Notes: generated from the letters alone by a model not told the origin. A stretch of DNA of 64,000 nt from Enterocloster clostridioformis (GCF_020297485.1 NZ_JAIWZC010000001.1:3038001-3102000), one strand, 5' to 3'; shown: positions 49,431 through 59,096, counted from the first letter of the stretch. Program-made: numbers and translations.

Positions 49431-51236
49431 ATGAGAAAGCAGACAAAGTTAGTTGCTGTATTATCAACAGCAGCACTGCTCGCTATTGGTGCATCCATGA
49501 CTTCTTTCGCAGCTACAGGATGGGCTGAGGAAGACGGTACTTGGGTATATTACAACAGAGATGGCGAGAGAGCAACTGATCAGTGGAAGAAATCCGGTAA
49601 CAACTGGTATTGGTTAGATAGTGATGGCGAAATGGCTATCGATCAGCTGATTGAGGATGGCGACAACTATTATTATGTAGACATCAACGGTGTTATGGCA
49701 GCTAACCAGTGGGTAGCGATTGACAACGAGGATGCGGGCGAGGATGACGAGCCGGATCATTACTGGTATTACTTCCAGGCTAATGGTAAGGCATTAACCA
49801 ACGGAGACAATGACAAAGTTTCTTTAAAGACGGTAAACGGCAAAAAGTATGCTTTTGATGACGAAGGCAAGATGTTGTTTGGCTGGGTAGATGAGAACAG
49901 TGCTGAGCGTGTAGACAATACAGACGGTGACGGCTTTAAGGAAGGTATCTACTACTTCGGCGGCGAGGATGACGGTGCTATGACCGTTGGCTGGCTGCAG
50001 CTTGACATCACATACGATGAAGCCACCAATGACGACTATAAGTATACCGCAGCAGCATTTAACGATGATGAGGATCAGACACGTTGGTTTTATTTTAAGT
50101 CCAATGGTAAGAAGATTTATGCTGAAGACGGAGACCGTACCAAAGATAAAACTATTAACGGCAGGAAGTATGCATTTGATCAGTATGGTGCAATGGTAGC
50201 TGAATGGTCTATTGATGAGGATGACCTCGGCAACGGTGGTATTGCTTCCTTTAGCTCTGCAATTGCGTCAACTAGTGAAGTTGTTACTGGTAAGGCAGCT
50301 GATTCTAAATATACCCAGGCATGGAAATACTTCAACAGCGTTGAAGATGGTTCCCGCGTAAGCAAGGGTTGGTTCAAAGTAGTATCTGCTGAATATATTA
50401 ATGAAGAGAAATATAACGACGATGAGGATGCATGGTACTACGCAGATGGTAGTGGCAATCTGTATGCCGGTGAGTTCAAGACCATCAAAGGTAAGAAGTA
50501 TGCATTCCGCAATGATGGTCGTATGCTGAGCGGCTTGAAGTTCATCTTGGATAACGGTAATGATAACTTAACCGTATATGCGGATGATGACAGCACATAT
50601 GGTTTTGATAACGAGGATGATTTCCTGGATAATGCTGTTGATTTCTATGAGCCAAATGGCTATAAGTGCTACTATTTCGGTGGCGATGATGATGGTGCCA
50701 TGAGAACAAATAAGACAACCGTTCCATTTGACGGCGATAATTATAACTTCTACTTCGAGAAATCAGGTGGCAGCAAGGGCGCTGGTGTAACCGGCGAAAA
50801 GGATAATAAGCTGTACCAGTCTGGTATGCTTTTGAAGGCGGACTCCGATGATAAATATATTGTAGTTGAAAAGGTTACAACAACCGAGAATGGCAAGACT
50901 ACAACAACTTACACTAAATTAGACGATGCGAAAGATTTCCTGAATGCTGCAGGTGTAGTTTCTACGGATGAGTTAACTGGCAAGGCCTCAGATGCTTCCG
51001 TAGCTATCGGTAATGGCAATACCAAAAAGGCTGAAGATTTGTCCGAGGCTTACTCCATTACGTATAAGGAGGCATCTGCAACCGATAATGTTAAGTATGA
51101 GTATATTCTTGTAAATACATCCGGCAAGGTAGTTGATGGAAAAACAAAGAGCAAGGACGGAAATGATTACTACTATGTAACCAAGAAGAAGGCCGATGGA
51201 ACCAACAGCATTGTAGCTGTATATGTTGAGGATTAA
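49431..51236 (+). CDS. Cell-wall-repeat surface protein, locus B
   Basis: A 601-residue exported protein and paralogue of 36455-38179. The signal peptide and first 150 residues are nearly identical. The repeats then drift: a variable centre (about residues 265-295, FSSAIASTSEVVTGKAADS) and a longer, Thr-rich C-terminal part (VEKVTTTENGKTTTTYTKLDD). The end again reads GKVVDGKTKSKDGNDYYYV...VYVED. Only cell-wall-binding type repeats are seen, with no enzyme domain. The start ATG follows AAAAGGAGAG. Confidence 0.92.
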   Translation: MRKQTKLVAVLSTAALLAIGASMTSFAATGWAEEDGTWVYYNRDGERATDQWKKSGNNWYWLDSDGEMAIDQLIEDGDNYYYVDINGVMAANQWVAIDNEDAGEDDEPDHYWYYFQANGKALTNGDNDKVSLKTVNGKKYAFDDEGKMLFGWVDENSAERVDNTDGDGFKEGIYYFGGEDDGAMTVGWLQLDITYDEATNDDYKYTAAAFNDDEDQTRWFYFKSNGKKIYAEDGDRTKDKTINGRKYAFDQYGAMVAEWSIDEDDLGNGGIASFSSAIASTSEVVTGKAADSKYTQAWKYFNSVEDGSRVSKGWFKVVSAEYINEEKYNDDEDAWYYADGSGNLYAGEFKTIKGKKYAFRNDGRMLSGLKFILDNGNDNLTVYADDDSTYGFDNEDDFLDNAVDFYEPNGYKCYYFGGDDDGAMRTNKTTVPFDGDNYNFYFEKSGGSKGAGVTGEKDNKLYQSGMLLKADSDDKYIVVEKVTTTENGKTTTTYTKLDDAKDFLNAAGVVSTDELTGKASDASVAIGNGNTKKAEDLSEAYSITYKEASATDNVKYEYILVNTSGKVVDGKTKSKDGNDYYYVTKKKADGTNSIVAVYVED

Positions 51237-51277
51237 TCTCTGGGAACGATTCTATTGTTTTAATATGAATTAAGGGG

Positions 51278-51325
51278 GAAGCGTTGTGACTGATTGACTG
51301 ACAGTTAGCCACAGCGCTTCTTTTT
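51278..51325 (+). terminator. Terminator or attenuator between the two locus B genes
   Basis: Arms GAAGCGTTGTG and CACAGCGCTTC followed by TTTTT; homologous to 36372-36417 in locus A. Confidence 0.85.
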
Positions 51326-51363
51326 GTCATAATAAACTTTAAACCAGAAAGGAACAGGATGAT

Positions 51364-52350
51364 ATGATTAAGAAAACATTTTTTGCCGCATTCTCTCTTG
51401 CGTTTTCTCTTGCGGTCTCTCTTGCGGCGGCCACTCCGATTTCCGTTTTGGCGGATACCTCCTCCAATACAATTATAATGGAAAACTGTGGAGCGTATCT
51501 CTTTGAATGGCGCCCTGTTGACTGTGGCAATGGGCGGGCATTTGCCATTCTTGTGGGAGGAAATACGATTTCAGAAAGCAATGTAATCTTAAACAGAGGA
51601 TATGATTATGCCTATACTTTTAATCCCATGACCTATTCAAGACCATGGGGCAGCGTTCCTGATTTAGTAAATATTGACGGCGTATGGGCCATTCCAGAAA
51701 ACGAGGGGACATTGCCAGAAGGAAGCCAGACTTATACGCGTATTGTGCTGCTTACCAATAATACAAACATGGATACGAAGGAGCGATATGTAGATGTAGT
51801 CCATCTTCCTAATGGTGTGGATACATCTACTCTCCCGCCTGAGGTACGTAAATATCTTATCAATGTAGACGGCTCAGATGCAGGTGCCTTCGAAGGGACC
51901 ATTACATCCGGATGGGTTCAGGAGGGTGATATCTGGAAATATCGCACAACAGATGGTACCTTTATAACAAACAGTTGGGTACAGGTAGATGAAAAATCTT
52001 ATTATATGAATGAAGAAGGAATCATGCTGGCCGACACCATTACCCCCGATGGATATTATGTAAATACAAAGGGTGAGAAGACCAGCTACATACCTGGCTG
52101 GCTCCAGGACGGCGCAAGCTGGAAATATGTGAGAAAAAACGGATATTATGCAGCCAATCAATGGATTCAGGACGCAGATGGGAAGTGGTACTATTTTGAC
52201 ATGGCGGCCGTCATGCTGGCCAATGCCACCACTCCTGACGGCTATTACGTGGATGCCAACGGCGTATGGGATGGACAGCCTGCCTCTGCTGTTACAGGAG
52301 GTGAAAATCCCGGACCAGGAGTTACCACAGCTTCTGATACTGAAGGATAA
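51364..52350 (+). CDS. Secreted cell-wall-repeat protein, locus B second gene
   Basis: A 328-residue secreted protein and paralogue of 35152-36306. It has a signal peptide (MIKKTFFAAFSLAFSLAVSLAAA), the same N-terminal domain (NCGAYLFEWRPVDCGNGRAFAILVGG to VRKYLINVDGSDAG), then fewer cell-wall-type repeats (GWLQDGASWKYVRKNGYYAANQW, DADGKWYYFDMAAVML, TPDGYYVDANGVWDG). It lacks the last repeat block of the locus A protein. AGGAACAGG precedes the ATG. Confidence 0.88.
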   Translation: MIKKTFFAAFSLAFSLAVSLAAATPISVLADTSSNTIIMENCGAYLFEWRPVDCGNGRAFAILVGGNTISESNVILNRGYDYAYTFNPMTYSRPWGSVPDLVNIDGVWAIPENEGTLPEGSQTYTRIVLLTNNTNMDTKERYVDVVHLPNGVDTSTLPPEVRKYLINVDGSDAGAFEGTITSGWVQEGDIWKYRTTDGTFITNSWVQVDEKSYYMNEEGIMLADTITPDGYYVNTKGEKTSYIPGWLQDGASWKYVRKNGYYAANQWIQDADGKWYYFDMAAVMLANATTPDGYYVDANGVWDGQPASAVTGGENPGPGVTTASDTEG

Positions 52351-52373
52351 TCCGGCCGTTCTTGCAACGGCAC

Positions 52374-52423
52374 TGATAAGCGGCAATCGGGGTACCATTC
52401 AGGTACTCCCCTGCCGCTTATCA
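52374..52423 (+). terminator. Terminator of locus B
   Basis: A long hairpin with arms TGATAAGCGGCA and TGCCGCTTATCA and an inner GGGGTACC/GGTACTCCCC stem, followed by TTTTA. Confidence 0.8.
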
Positions 52424-52604
52424 TTTTATCCGGAAGTTAGACATTCTCCTTCTATTTGTCTATATATTTGCGTTTATCGCCCGATTTTTGTGAATAATCT
52501 GCGGGGATTTGTTCATCAATAGACAAATAAATGAAACTGTATATTTATTTTTGAGGAATCCTGAGCTAATATATTTGTTAAAAAATGAAAGGAGCAAAAT
52601 TATA

Positions 52605-53474
52605 ATGGAACTTATGGAGTCCCCGAATTTCTTGGATCATGCTGAACTTCTTGATGACAATACCCCTCAATGTCTCAATGCTTTTCACAAATATCTAATC
52701 CAGCATAACATGTCCTCTAATACAATCACTGCCTACATCTATAGCGTAAGGCATTTTTACACCTGTTTTGATCATCTTAATTCCAATAATGTCAGCCTTT
52801 ACAAAGCATACCTTTTAGATCACTATCAGCCACAGACAGTCAATATGCGCATCCGCGCCCTGAACTGTTTCTTAAAATTCCAGGGCATCAGTGATTATAA
52901 AATACGTGCCCTCCGGCTGCAGCAGAAAAAATATACGGACTACATTATAAGCCAGGCTGACTATGAGTATCTGAAACGCCGGCTTCGTGAGGATGAACAA
53001 TATACCTTCTATTTTATCATACGCTTTATCACCGCTACCGGGGTCCGTGTCAGTGAATTGGTTTCTTTTCAGATAGAGGATGTGATAAACGGCTATAAAG
53101 ACATCTATTCAAAGGGAAATAAGATGAGACGCGTCTATATCCCCACCGCTTTGCAGGAGGATACACTCCAGTGGCTGGAATCTGAATGCAGAAAAAAAGG
53201 CCCTCTGTTTCTGAGCCACCTCAAACGAGGTATTTCTGTCTCTGGCATCCGCTCCCAGTTAAAGACATTTGCATACCGCTACCATCTTGATCCGAAGGTA
53301 GTATATCCTCACTCATTCCGGCATCGTTTCGCTAAAAATTTCATTGAAAATGGCGGAGACATCGCTTTCCTGTCCAACCTTCTGGGCCACACCAGCATCG
53401 AAACCACCCGTATCTATCTGAGACGGAGCAGCACGGAACAGTCCCTTATTGTGAATCAGATTGTTGACTGGTAA
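52605..53474 (+). CDS. Tyrosine recombinase, first of tandem set
   Basis: A 289-residue XerC/D-type recombinase. The N-terminal SAM-like core-binding domain (FHKYLIQHNMSSNTITAYIYS) is followed by the catalytic domain with all key residues: Arg in ATGVRVSELV, Lys in SKGNKMRR, HSFRHRFAKNF (His-x-x-Arg), LLGHTSIETTRIYL (His, Tyr). ATG 52605 has an AAAGGAG site; the track upstream to 52509 has none. It lies 250 bp after the locus B surface genes, so it is a candidate for rearranging that locus. Targets are unknown. Confidence 0.88.
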   Translation: MELMESPNFLDHAELLDDNTPQCLNAFHKYLIQHNMSSNTITAYIYSVRHFYTCFDHLNSNNVSLYKAYLLDHYQPQTVNMRIRALNCFLKFQGISDYKIRALRLQQKKYTDYIISQADYEYLKRRLREDEQYTFYFIIRFITATGVRVSELVSFQIEDVINGYKDIYSKGNKMRRVYIPTALQEDTLQWLESECRKKGPLFLSHLKRGISVSGIRSQLKTFAYRYHLDPKVVYPHSFRHRFAKNFIENGGDIAFLSNLLGHTSIETTRIYLRRSSTEQSLIVNQIVDW

Positions 53475-53496
53475 TGGAATGAAAGGTGCGCTCAGC

Positions 53497-54342
53497 ATGA
53501 ATACAACTATACAAGAAAAAAATGAACCTGCCTTTCATGCATACCTGAAAAAAGCCCAGGCTTCTCCCAATACGATCCGCAGCTGCATGGCAGCCTGCAG
53601 GCTTTATTATTCCCTGTATGATGACCTGACTGTCAATCATCTGATTTGCTTTAAGGATTATCTTATTAATCACTACAAAGCAGCCACGGTAAACAATCGA
53701 ATATACGGAATCAACCGGTACCTGGACTGCCTTGAAGAGCTTTGCGGCGGCCAAATGCTTCACTTCAGGCTGACTGTCATCCGTACCCAGCAGGCAGCCT
53801 TTCTGGATAATGTCATTTCCCAGGAAGATTATGAGACATTTAAGAAAATGCTTAAGGACGACGGAAATCTGCTGTGGTATTTTGTTGTTCGGTTTCTGGC
53901 ATGTACCGGAGCCAGGGTCAGTGAACTGATACAGATTAAAGCAGAGCATCTGCATCTCGGCTATATTGACCTCTATACAAAGGGCGGGAAAGTGCGCCGT
54001 CTCCATTTTCCTGATGCCCTGTGCCGTGAAGCCCTGGAATGGCTGGCTGCGAAGGGACAGGCTTCCGGATTTTTATTTGTCAACCGGAATGGAAACCAGA
54101 TCACCTCCCGCGGAATCAGCAGTCAGCTTAAGACGCTGGCCATACGCTGTCAGATTCCGCCTGAAACAGTCTATCCTCACTCCTTCCGGCACAGGTTTGC
54201 TAAAAATTTCCTTGAAAAGTTTAATGATATCTCCCTTCTTGCCGATTTGATGGGCCACGAAAGCATTGAAACCACCCGCATTTACCTTACAAAATCAACG
54301 CAGGAGCAGCGTGAACTGATTGACAAAATAGTTACCTGGTAA
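53497..54342 (+). CDS. Tyrosine recombinase, second of tandem set
   Basis: A 281-residue paralogue of the previous gene, with CTGARVSELI (Arg), YTKGGKVRR (Lys), HSFRHRFAKNF and LMGHESIETTRIYL (His, Tyr). It starts 22 bp after the first recombinase stop (an in-frame ATG at 53479 is also possible), so the two are co-transcribed. Two adjacent, different recombinases could act as a heterodimeric pair like XerC/XerD or recognise separate sites. Confidence 0.88.
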   Translation: MNTTIQEKNEPAFHAYLKKAQASPNTIRSCMAACRLYYSLYDDLTVNHLICFKDYLINHYKAATVNNRIYGINRYLDCLEELCGGQMLHFRLTVIRTQQAAFLDNVISQEDYETFKKMLKDDGNLLWYFVVRFLACTGARVSELIQIKAEHLHLGYIDLYTKGGKVRRLHFPDALCREALEWLAAKGQASGFLFVNRNGNQITSRGISSQLKTLAIRCQIPPETVYPHSFRHRFAKNFLEKFNDISLLADLMGHESIETTRIYLTKSTQEQRELIDKIVTW

Positions 54343-54809
54343 TGTTTGCCGGCATTATGACGCCGCGGATATCGGGAATCCGGCAGTCACAGCAGGCCGC
54401 CTCATATCGCCCGCCTCCTCCGGGGAAGACCAAGGGCAATAAGATGAGGCGTGCCTATATTCCCCGCGGACTGATTCATGAACTGCAGGAATGGCTGGCC
54501 GCCGCCCACCGAAGCACCGGTCCCCTGTTCCTCAGCCGTTTTCACACTCCCATCTCCCCATCGGGCATACGTGCTCAGTTCAAGGTATTCGCGGTCCGGT
54601 ACGGCCTGGACCCAGAGGTCGTCTATCCCCACTCCTCCCGGCACCGTTTTGCCAAAAACCTTCTGACAAATTTCAATGCTATTTCCCTTTTGGCCAACCT
54701 TATGGGCCATGAGAGCATTGAGACCACACGAATCTATCTGACCCGTTCTTCCGATGAGCAGAGAGAGCTTATTGACAGAATTGTCACATGGCGGATTGCA
54801 TTTTTGTGA
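54342..54809 (+). pseudogene. Tyrosine recombinase, third copy, N-terminally truncated
   Basis: Only the C-terminal catalytic part remains (KGNKMRRAYIPRGLIHELQEW..., HSSRHRFAKN, LMGHESIETTRIYL). The core-binding domain and the first catalytic Arg are absent, and the usual HSFRHRF is HSSRHRF. The first 25 or so codons are unrelated. It overlaps the stop of the second recombinase gene by one base. It is likely a relic of triplication and inactive alone. Confidence 0.8.
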
Positions 54810-54851
54810 AAAAAACAGTATCATAGAAGAAACTCGGAAAGGATGGTTTAT

Positions 54852-55997
54852 ATGTACGAATATACCTGGTATCAATGGCTTACGTTCTTTTTTATATACT
54901 GCTTTTTCGGATGGATTTTTGAATCCACCTATGTTTCCGCGAAAACAGGCCGCTTTGTGAACCGCGGTTTCCTGCGCCTTCCCCTGCTTCCCCTTTACGG
55001 AACAGGCGCCGTTATGATGTTGTGGGTATCCCTTCCTGTAAAGGATAACCTGCTCCTGGTGTACCTGACAGGCGTCATCGCCGCCACCCTTCTGGAATAC
55101 GTCACCGGCTGGGGCATGGAGAGGCTGTTTAAGATGAAATACTGGGATTACAGCAGCCAGCGATTTAACGTGAAAGGATATATCTGCCTCAGCTCCTCCA
55201 TTGCCTGGGGTTTTCTGACCATCTTTCTTACAGAGGTGGTTCACCGCCCCATCGAGCATTACGTCCTGGGCCTGCCTGTCATGGTCAACATTGTTTTTGT
55301 ACTGATAACAACCCTGCTGTTTGCAGCGGATACGGCTGAGTCCGTAAAAACCGCCCTGGATTTGGCCAAGGTGCTGGATGCCATGACAGACATGCGGGCT
55401 GAACTGGACGATATACAGGTACAGATGGCTCTGTTAAAGGCAGAAACCAGCGAGCGCGTTGCCGAGGCCAGAGAGGAAGCGGCTGCCAGGCTCAGCCGGA
55501 TGAAGTCAGGAGCTGCCAGCCATGCGGCTGCGTTTAAGGATGACACGGCCGAACGCCTGAATGAGCTGGTTGAGAACACCATGGAGAAAATGAGCGGATT
55601 CGTGGAGGGTACCGCCGAAAAGATGGGCGGTCTGGTGGAAAACACAGCCGAAAAGGTGGCCCGGACAGCGGAACGGCTGTCAGAGCTTACGGAGGACGCG
55701 GCTGCCAGGGTGTCCGGTACGCTGGCCCAGCGCGCGGAGGGAGCCCAGCAGGCAATACAGCGTGACGAGCTTAACAAAGGTGTTGTCCAGGAGCGCAGGG
55801 ACAAACTGGCCGCCCTGTCGCAGCGCCTTGTATCCATTTCCGAAAAACGCCATATGCTTTCAAGCCATATGGACTTCTACCGCAGAGGCATACTGAAGGG
55901 CAATCCCACCGCCTCCTCTTCCCGGTTCGCAGAAGCGCTGAAGGAACTGCGTGAAGTTGCGGACAGGAAGGACCCGGATGAACGTCATATAAAATAG
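54852..55997 (+). CDS. CmpB-family putative ABC-transporter membrane protein with long coiled coil
   Basis: A 381-residue protein. The N-terminal 175 residues have five to six membrane segments and the CmpB-like motifs FFGWIFESTYVSAKTGRFVNRGFL and LLPLYGTGAVMM and LEYVTGWGMERLF. The C-terminal 200 residues are a soluble, Ala/Glu-rich heptad region with repeated short units (NTMEKMSGFVEGTAEKMGGL, NTAEKVARTAERLSEL) resembling an apolipoprotein-like coil. Start ATG 54852 or 54843. No ATPase gene is nearby, so a transporter role is doubtful. Confidence 0.72.
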   Translation: MYEYTWYQWLTFFFIYCFFGWIFESTYVSAKTGRFVNRGFLRLPLLPLYGTGAVMMLWVSLPVKDNLLLVYLTGVIAATLLEYVTGWGMERLFKMKYWDYSSQRFNVKGYICLSSSIAWGFLTIFLTEVVHRPIEHYVLGLPVMVNIVFVLITTLLFAADTAESVKTALDLAKVLDAMTDMRAELDDIQVQMALLKAETSERVAEAREEAAARLSRMKSGAASHAAAFKDDTAERLNELVENTMEKMSGFVEGTAEKMGGLVENTAEKVARTAERLSELTEDAAARVSGTLAQRAEGAQQAIQRDELNKGVVQERRDKLAALSQRLVSISEKRHMLSSHMDFYRRGILKGNPTASSSRFAEALKELREVADRKDPDERHIK

Positions 55998-56018
55998 TAT
56001 TCTGTTTTTTAACCAAAA

Positions 56019-56075
56019 ATACCCTAATAGTTTGACACAGCTTTATTTTCTGCGTCCTGCTATTAGGGTATGTTT
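56019..56075 (-). terminator. Bidirectional terminator between the CmpB-like gene and pgm
   Basis: Arms ATACCCTAATAG and CTATTAGGGTAT with a 29-nt loop, with T-rich flanks on both strands. Confidence 0.75.
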
Positions 56076-56088
56076 TATTCCATAATTA

Positions 56089-57825
56089 TTACATCATCTT
56101 ATCCACCATAGCCATCACGGCTGCGCCCAGTGCCTCAGACCTGGCGTCGGCATCCTCCATGGAGCTGCCCTTGATACCATAGTAGAACTTAATCTTAGGC
56201 TCTGTTCCGGAAGGTCTCACACAAATCCATGCTCCGTCGTTTAAATCATAGTACAGCACGTTGGAGGAAGGAAGGCCTGTGGGCTTTACTTCACCGGCAG
56301 CCATATCCTTTATGGTGTCCAGCTTGTAATCTCTGGCGGACACTACCTTGTAGCCGCCCACCTCTTTTGGCGTATTATTCCTGAGCGTCTCCATGATTGA
56401 CTGAATCTTAGCCAGGCCCTCGATGCCGGATAAGCCGATAGACTTGACAGCATCCTTGTAATAGCCGTACTTCTCATACATGGCAACCATGGTATCCCAC
56501 AGGGTCATGCCCTTCTGCTTATAGTAAGCGGCCGCCTCGCAAAGGGCCGCTGTCGCGGAAATGGCGTCCTTGTCACGGGCATAGGTGCCAATGAGGCATC
56601 CGTAGCTCTCCTCCATACCAAAGAGGTAAGTCCCGTGGCCCGTCTTTTCATTCTTTAATACCTGCTGCCCTATCCACTTGAAACCGGTCAGCACTTCAAT
56701 CAGTTCACAGCCGTACTCCCTTGCAACCGCATCAATCAGGTTGGTGGAGACAATGGACTTGATAACCTGCCCGTCCTCCGGAATCTTGCCTGCTGCTTTT
56801 TTCTGGCTCAGAACATACTCGCACAGAAGGGAGCCGGACATGTTGCCTGTCAGAGGGATGTACTCTCCCGATACAGCGTCCTTCACGTATACGCCCAGAC
56901 GGTCTGCATCCGGATCCGTAGCCAGAACCAGGTCCGCATCCTTCTCCCTGGCCAGCTTAAGGCCCAGGGCAAATGCTTCCGCAGCCTCCGGGTTCGGATA
57001 GCTTACCGTAGGGAAGTCCCCGTCTGGCAGTTCCTGCTCAGGTACTACATATACATGGGTGAATCCCAGTTCCTTCATCACTCTTCTGGCCGGAATGTTG
57101 CCTGTGCCGTGAAGTGGTGTGTACACGATGCTGATCTGGTCCTGCATCTCGTCAATGGCCTTCTGGTTCACGACCTGGGCCTTGACCTGGGCAATATACT
57201 TGTCGTCGATTTCTCTGCCGATAACCTCGTACTTGCCTGCAGCCGCGGCAGAAGCCTCGTCCGTGGTCTTTACCGTGGACAGGTCCTCTATGGCCAGTAC
57301 CTCCTCTGTCACGCCCTTGTCATGAGGCGGCGTAAACTGGGCGCCGTCCTCCCAGTATACCTTGTATCCGTTGTACTCAGGCGGGTTATGGCTGGCCGTG
57401 ATGTTAATACCGGCTATGCATCCCAGTTCCCGCACCGCAAAGGACAGTTCAGGAGTTGGACGCAGGGACTCGAACTTGTATGCCTTGATTCCGTTGGCCG
57501 CCAGTGTCATGGCTGCCTCCATGGCAAATTCCGGAGACATATGGCGGGAGTCGTATGCAATGGCCACGCCCTTATCTGCTCCGCCCTGCTTGATGATGTA
57601 GTTTGCAAGGCCCTGGGTGGCACGTCTCACCACATAAATATTCATCCGGTTAATGCCAGCGCCAATGACACCGCGCAGTCCTGCTGTTCCGAACTCCAGG
57701 TCCATATAAAAACGCTCTTTAATCTCGTTTTCGTCACCTTCAATGGCGCGAAGCTCTGCTTTTGTGTCCTCATCAAAATAGGGGTTTGATAACCATTCCT
57801 GGTATATCTTCATGTAATCTTTCAT
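56089..57825 (-). CDS. pgcA: Phospho-sugar mutase (phosphoglucomutase/phosphomannomutase)
   Basis: A 578-residue alpha-D-phosphohexomutase. It has the active-site phosphoserine loop TASHNPPEYNGYKVYW, metal-binding ATDPDADRLGV, sugar-binding GMEESYG and phosphate-binding RPSGTEPKIKFYYG. It interconverts glucose 6-phosphate and glucose 1-phosphate, feeding glycan nucleotide sugars. ATG 57825 is preceded by AGGAGGGAG; the longer frame to 57894 lacks a site and codes an atypical Ala-rich start. It is a single-gene unit. Confidence 0.93.
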   Translation of the reverse strand: MKDYMKIYQEWLSNPYFDEDTKAELRAIEGDENEIKERFYMDLEFGTAGLRGVIGAGINRMNIYVVRRATQGLANYIIKQGGADKGVAIAYDSRHMSPEFAMEAAMTLAANGIKAYKFESLRPTPELSFAVRELGCIAGINITASHNPPEYNGYKVYWEDGAQFTPPHDKGVTEEVLAIEDLSTVKTTDEASAAAAGKYEVIGREIDDKYIAQVKAQVVNQKAIDEMQDQISIVYTPLHGTGNIPARRVMKELGFTHVYVVPEQELPDGDFPTVSYPNPEAAEAFALGLKLAREKDADLVLATDPDADRLGVYVKDAVSGEYIPLTGNMSGSLLCEYVLSQKKAAGKIPEDGQVIKSIVSTNLIDAVAREYGCELIEVLTGFKWIGQQVLKNEKTGHGTYLFGMEESYGCLIGTYARDKDAISATAALCEAAAYYKQKGMTLWDTMVAMYEKYGYYKDAVKSIGLSGIEGLAKIQSIMETLRNNTPKEVGGYKVVSARDYKLDTIKDMAAGEVKPTGLPSSNVLYYDLNDGAWICVRPSGTEPKIKFYYGIKGSSMEDADARSEALGAAVMAMVDKMM

Positions 57826-57977
57826 TTTATACTCCCTCCTGAATGTGATATTCCCTGCATGACCTGCCGGCATTCCCGCTGCAGCGCAGGCCAAAGGGCC
57901 GGTCCGCAGCGTATTTTCTGATTAAGATTATACTATATCAAACCAGAAAAAGGAAGTACAACCCTTATTATTTTTCG

Positions 57978-59096
57978 TCAAACACAGCCTTCACAGTCCG
58001 CTTTCAGGCGCTTCAGGAAGCTGTTCCTGGCCTGCTGCTGTTCCTCCAGGCCCCGCAGTTTGTCGGTGTTGCGGGCCGGTATCCAGGCCTTGTTGGCGTT
58101 GTAGTAAAAGTTCAGCTGCTTCCAGTATTTTTCAGGATAAAGAAACAGGTAGTACAGGCATCCCCTTTCCTTCGGCTCCATGGGCAGCACCCTTTCATAT
58201 GAATCCAGCATGGACAGGCCCAGGTCCAGGTTCCATCCGTGCTTTTCCATGACCTTGCGCATGAAACGGTACAGGTCCGATATCTGTATTCCAAGATGCA
58301 TCCGGTTGTACTCAATGATAGCTGTGTAGCTGCCTCCCATGAGCACATGGTGCTGGTCCAGATCCCCATGGCACAGGTACAGGGGCTTCCTGTCCTTTTG
58401 GCCTGGGGGCTGGACCTCCGCTGCTTCCAGGGCATCCTGGTCATCCTGGTACAGCCCCAGCTTCAGGCATTTTCCGCTGCCGCACATTCCGTTTCCTGCT
58501 GCCGGCTGCCGGCGGGGTTCGGGCCATAATTCCCGTATACCCTGTACCGCTTCCAGGGCCTGGTCGTAAAACATCTGATAGCTGCCAATGACGCACAGCT
58601 CAAATTCCGACTTCTTGCGTTTGGATCTTATATAATTGCGGGCCCGCTGCATTTCCCGGTTGTGCCGCTCCAGCTCTTCCTCCAGAGGACCTGAGAGGAT
58701 GGAGCCCATGCTCCACTCCTCCTTAAACTCAATCTCTCGCAGCTGGCTGTGCAGCATAGCCAGCCGGGACAGTGCCTGGCGTATTTCATAGCCGTCCTTT
58801 ATATTGCATTCCCGGTCCAAAAACCAATCCTTTAATATGTATCTGGTGCCGTCGCTGGTCACGGTCATCAGGTCGCCTTCCCTGTTTCTCAAGTACCGGT
58901 CAGCCCTCAGACTTCCCCTGGTATCAAGCCGCCCCAGGACCTCGTCCTCAAACTCCAGACGCCTGGCTGTCCCGCGGTATTCCTTCAAAAGCCTGCAGCC
59001 CTGGTCTGTCTCACATATCCAGGAGCCGCGTCCCTTTCTCACGGTTCTGACTTCCATATCATACTGTTCTAAGGCTTCCACGTACTTCTCGTTCAT
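57978..59096 (-). CDS. CotS-like spore-coat kinase-fold protein
   Basis: A 372-residue protein with the aminoglycoside-phosphotransferase fold as in CotS/YutH. A catalytic-loop-like LCHGDLDQHHVLM is present and IIEYNRMHLG takes the place of the metal DFD/DWE region, where the usual Asp is Glu. CotS proteins are spore-coat components, so this supports a spore-forming host. Start ATG 59096 (MNEKYVEALEQYDMEV). An Arg/Lys-rich helix and an about 40-residue insert (PRRQPAAGNGMCGSGK) precede the catalytic loop. Confidence 0.8.
   Translation of the reverse strand: MNEKYVEALEQYDMEVRTVRKGRGSWICETDQGCRLLKEYRGTARRLEFEDEVLGRLDTRGSLRADRYLRNREGDLMTVTSDGTRYILKDWFLDRECNIKDGYEIRQALSRLAMLHSQLREIEFKEEWSMGSILSGPLEEELERHNREMQRARNYIRSKRKKSEFELCVIGSYQMFYDQALEAVQGIRELWPEPRRQPAAGNGMCGSGKCLKLGLYQDDQDALEAAEVQPPGQKDRKPLYLCHGDLDQHHVLMGGSYTAIIEYNRMHLGIQISDLYRFMRKVMEKHGWNLDLGLSMLDSYERVLPMEPKERGCLYYLFLYPEKYWKQLNFYYNANKAWIPARNTDKLRGLEEQQQARNSFLKRLKADCEGCV

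Noticed and set aside
52605..54342. Tandem recombinases as integrase genes of a prophage or integrative element
   Set aside because: No phage, relaxase or attachment-repeat features are visible around them within the window.
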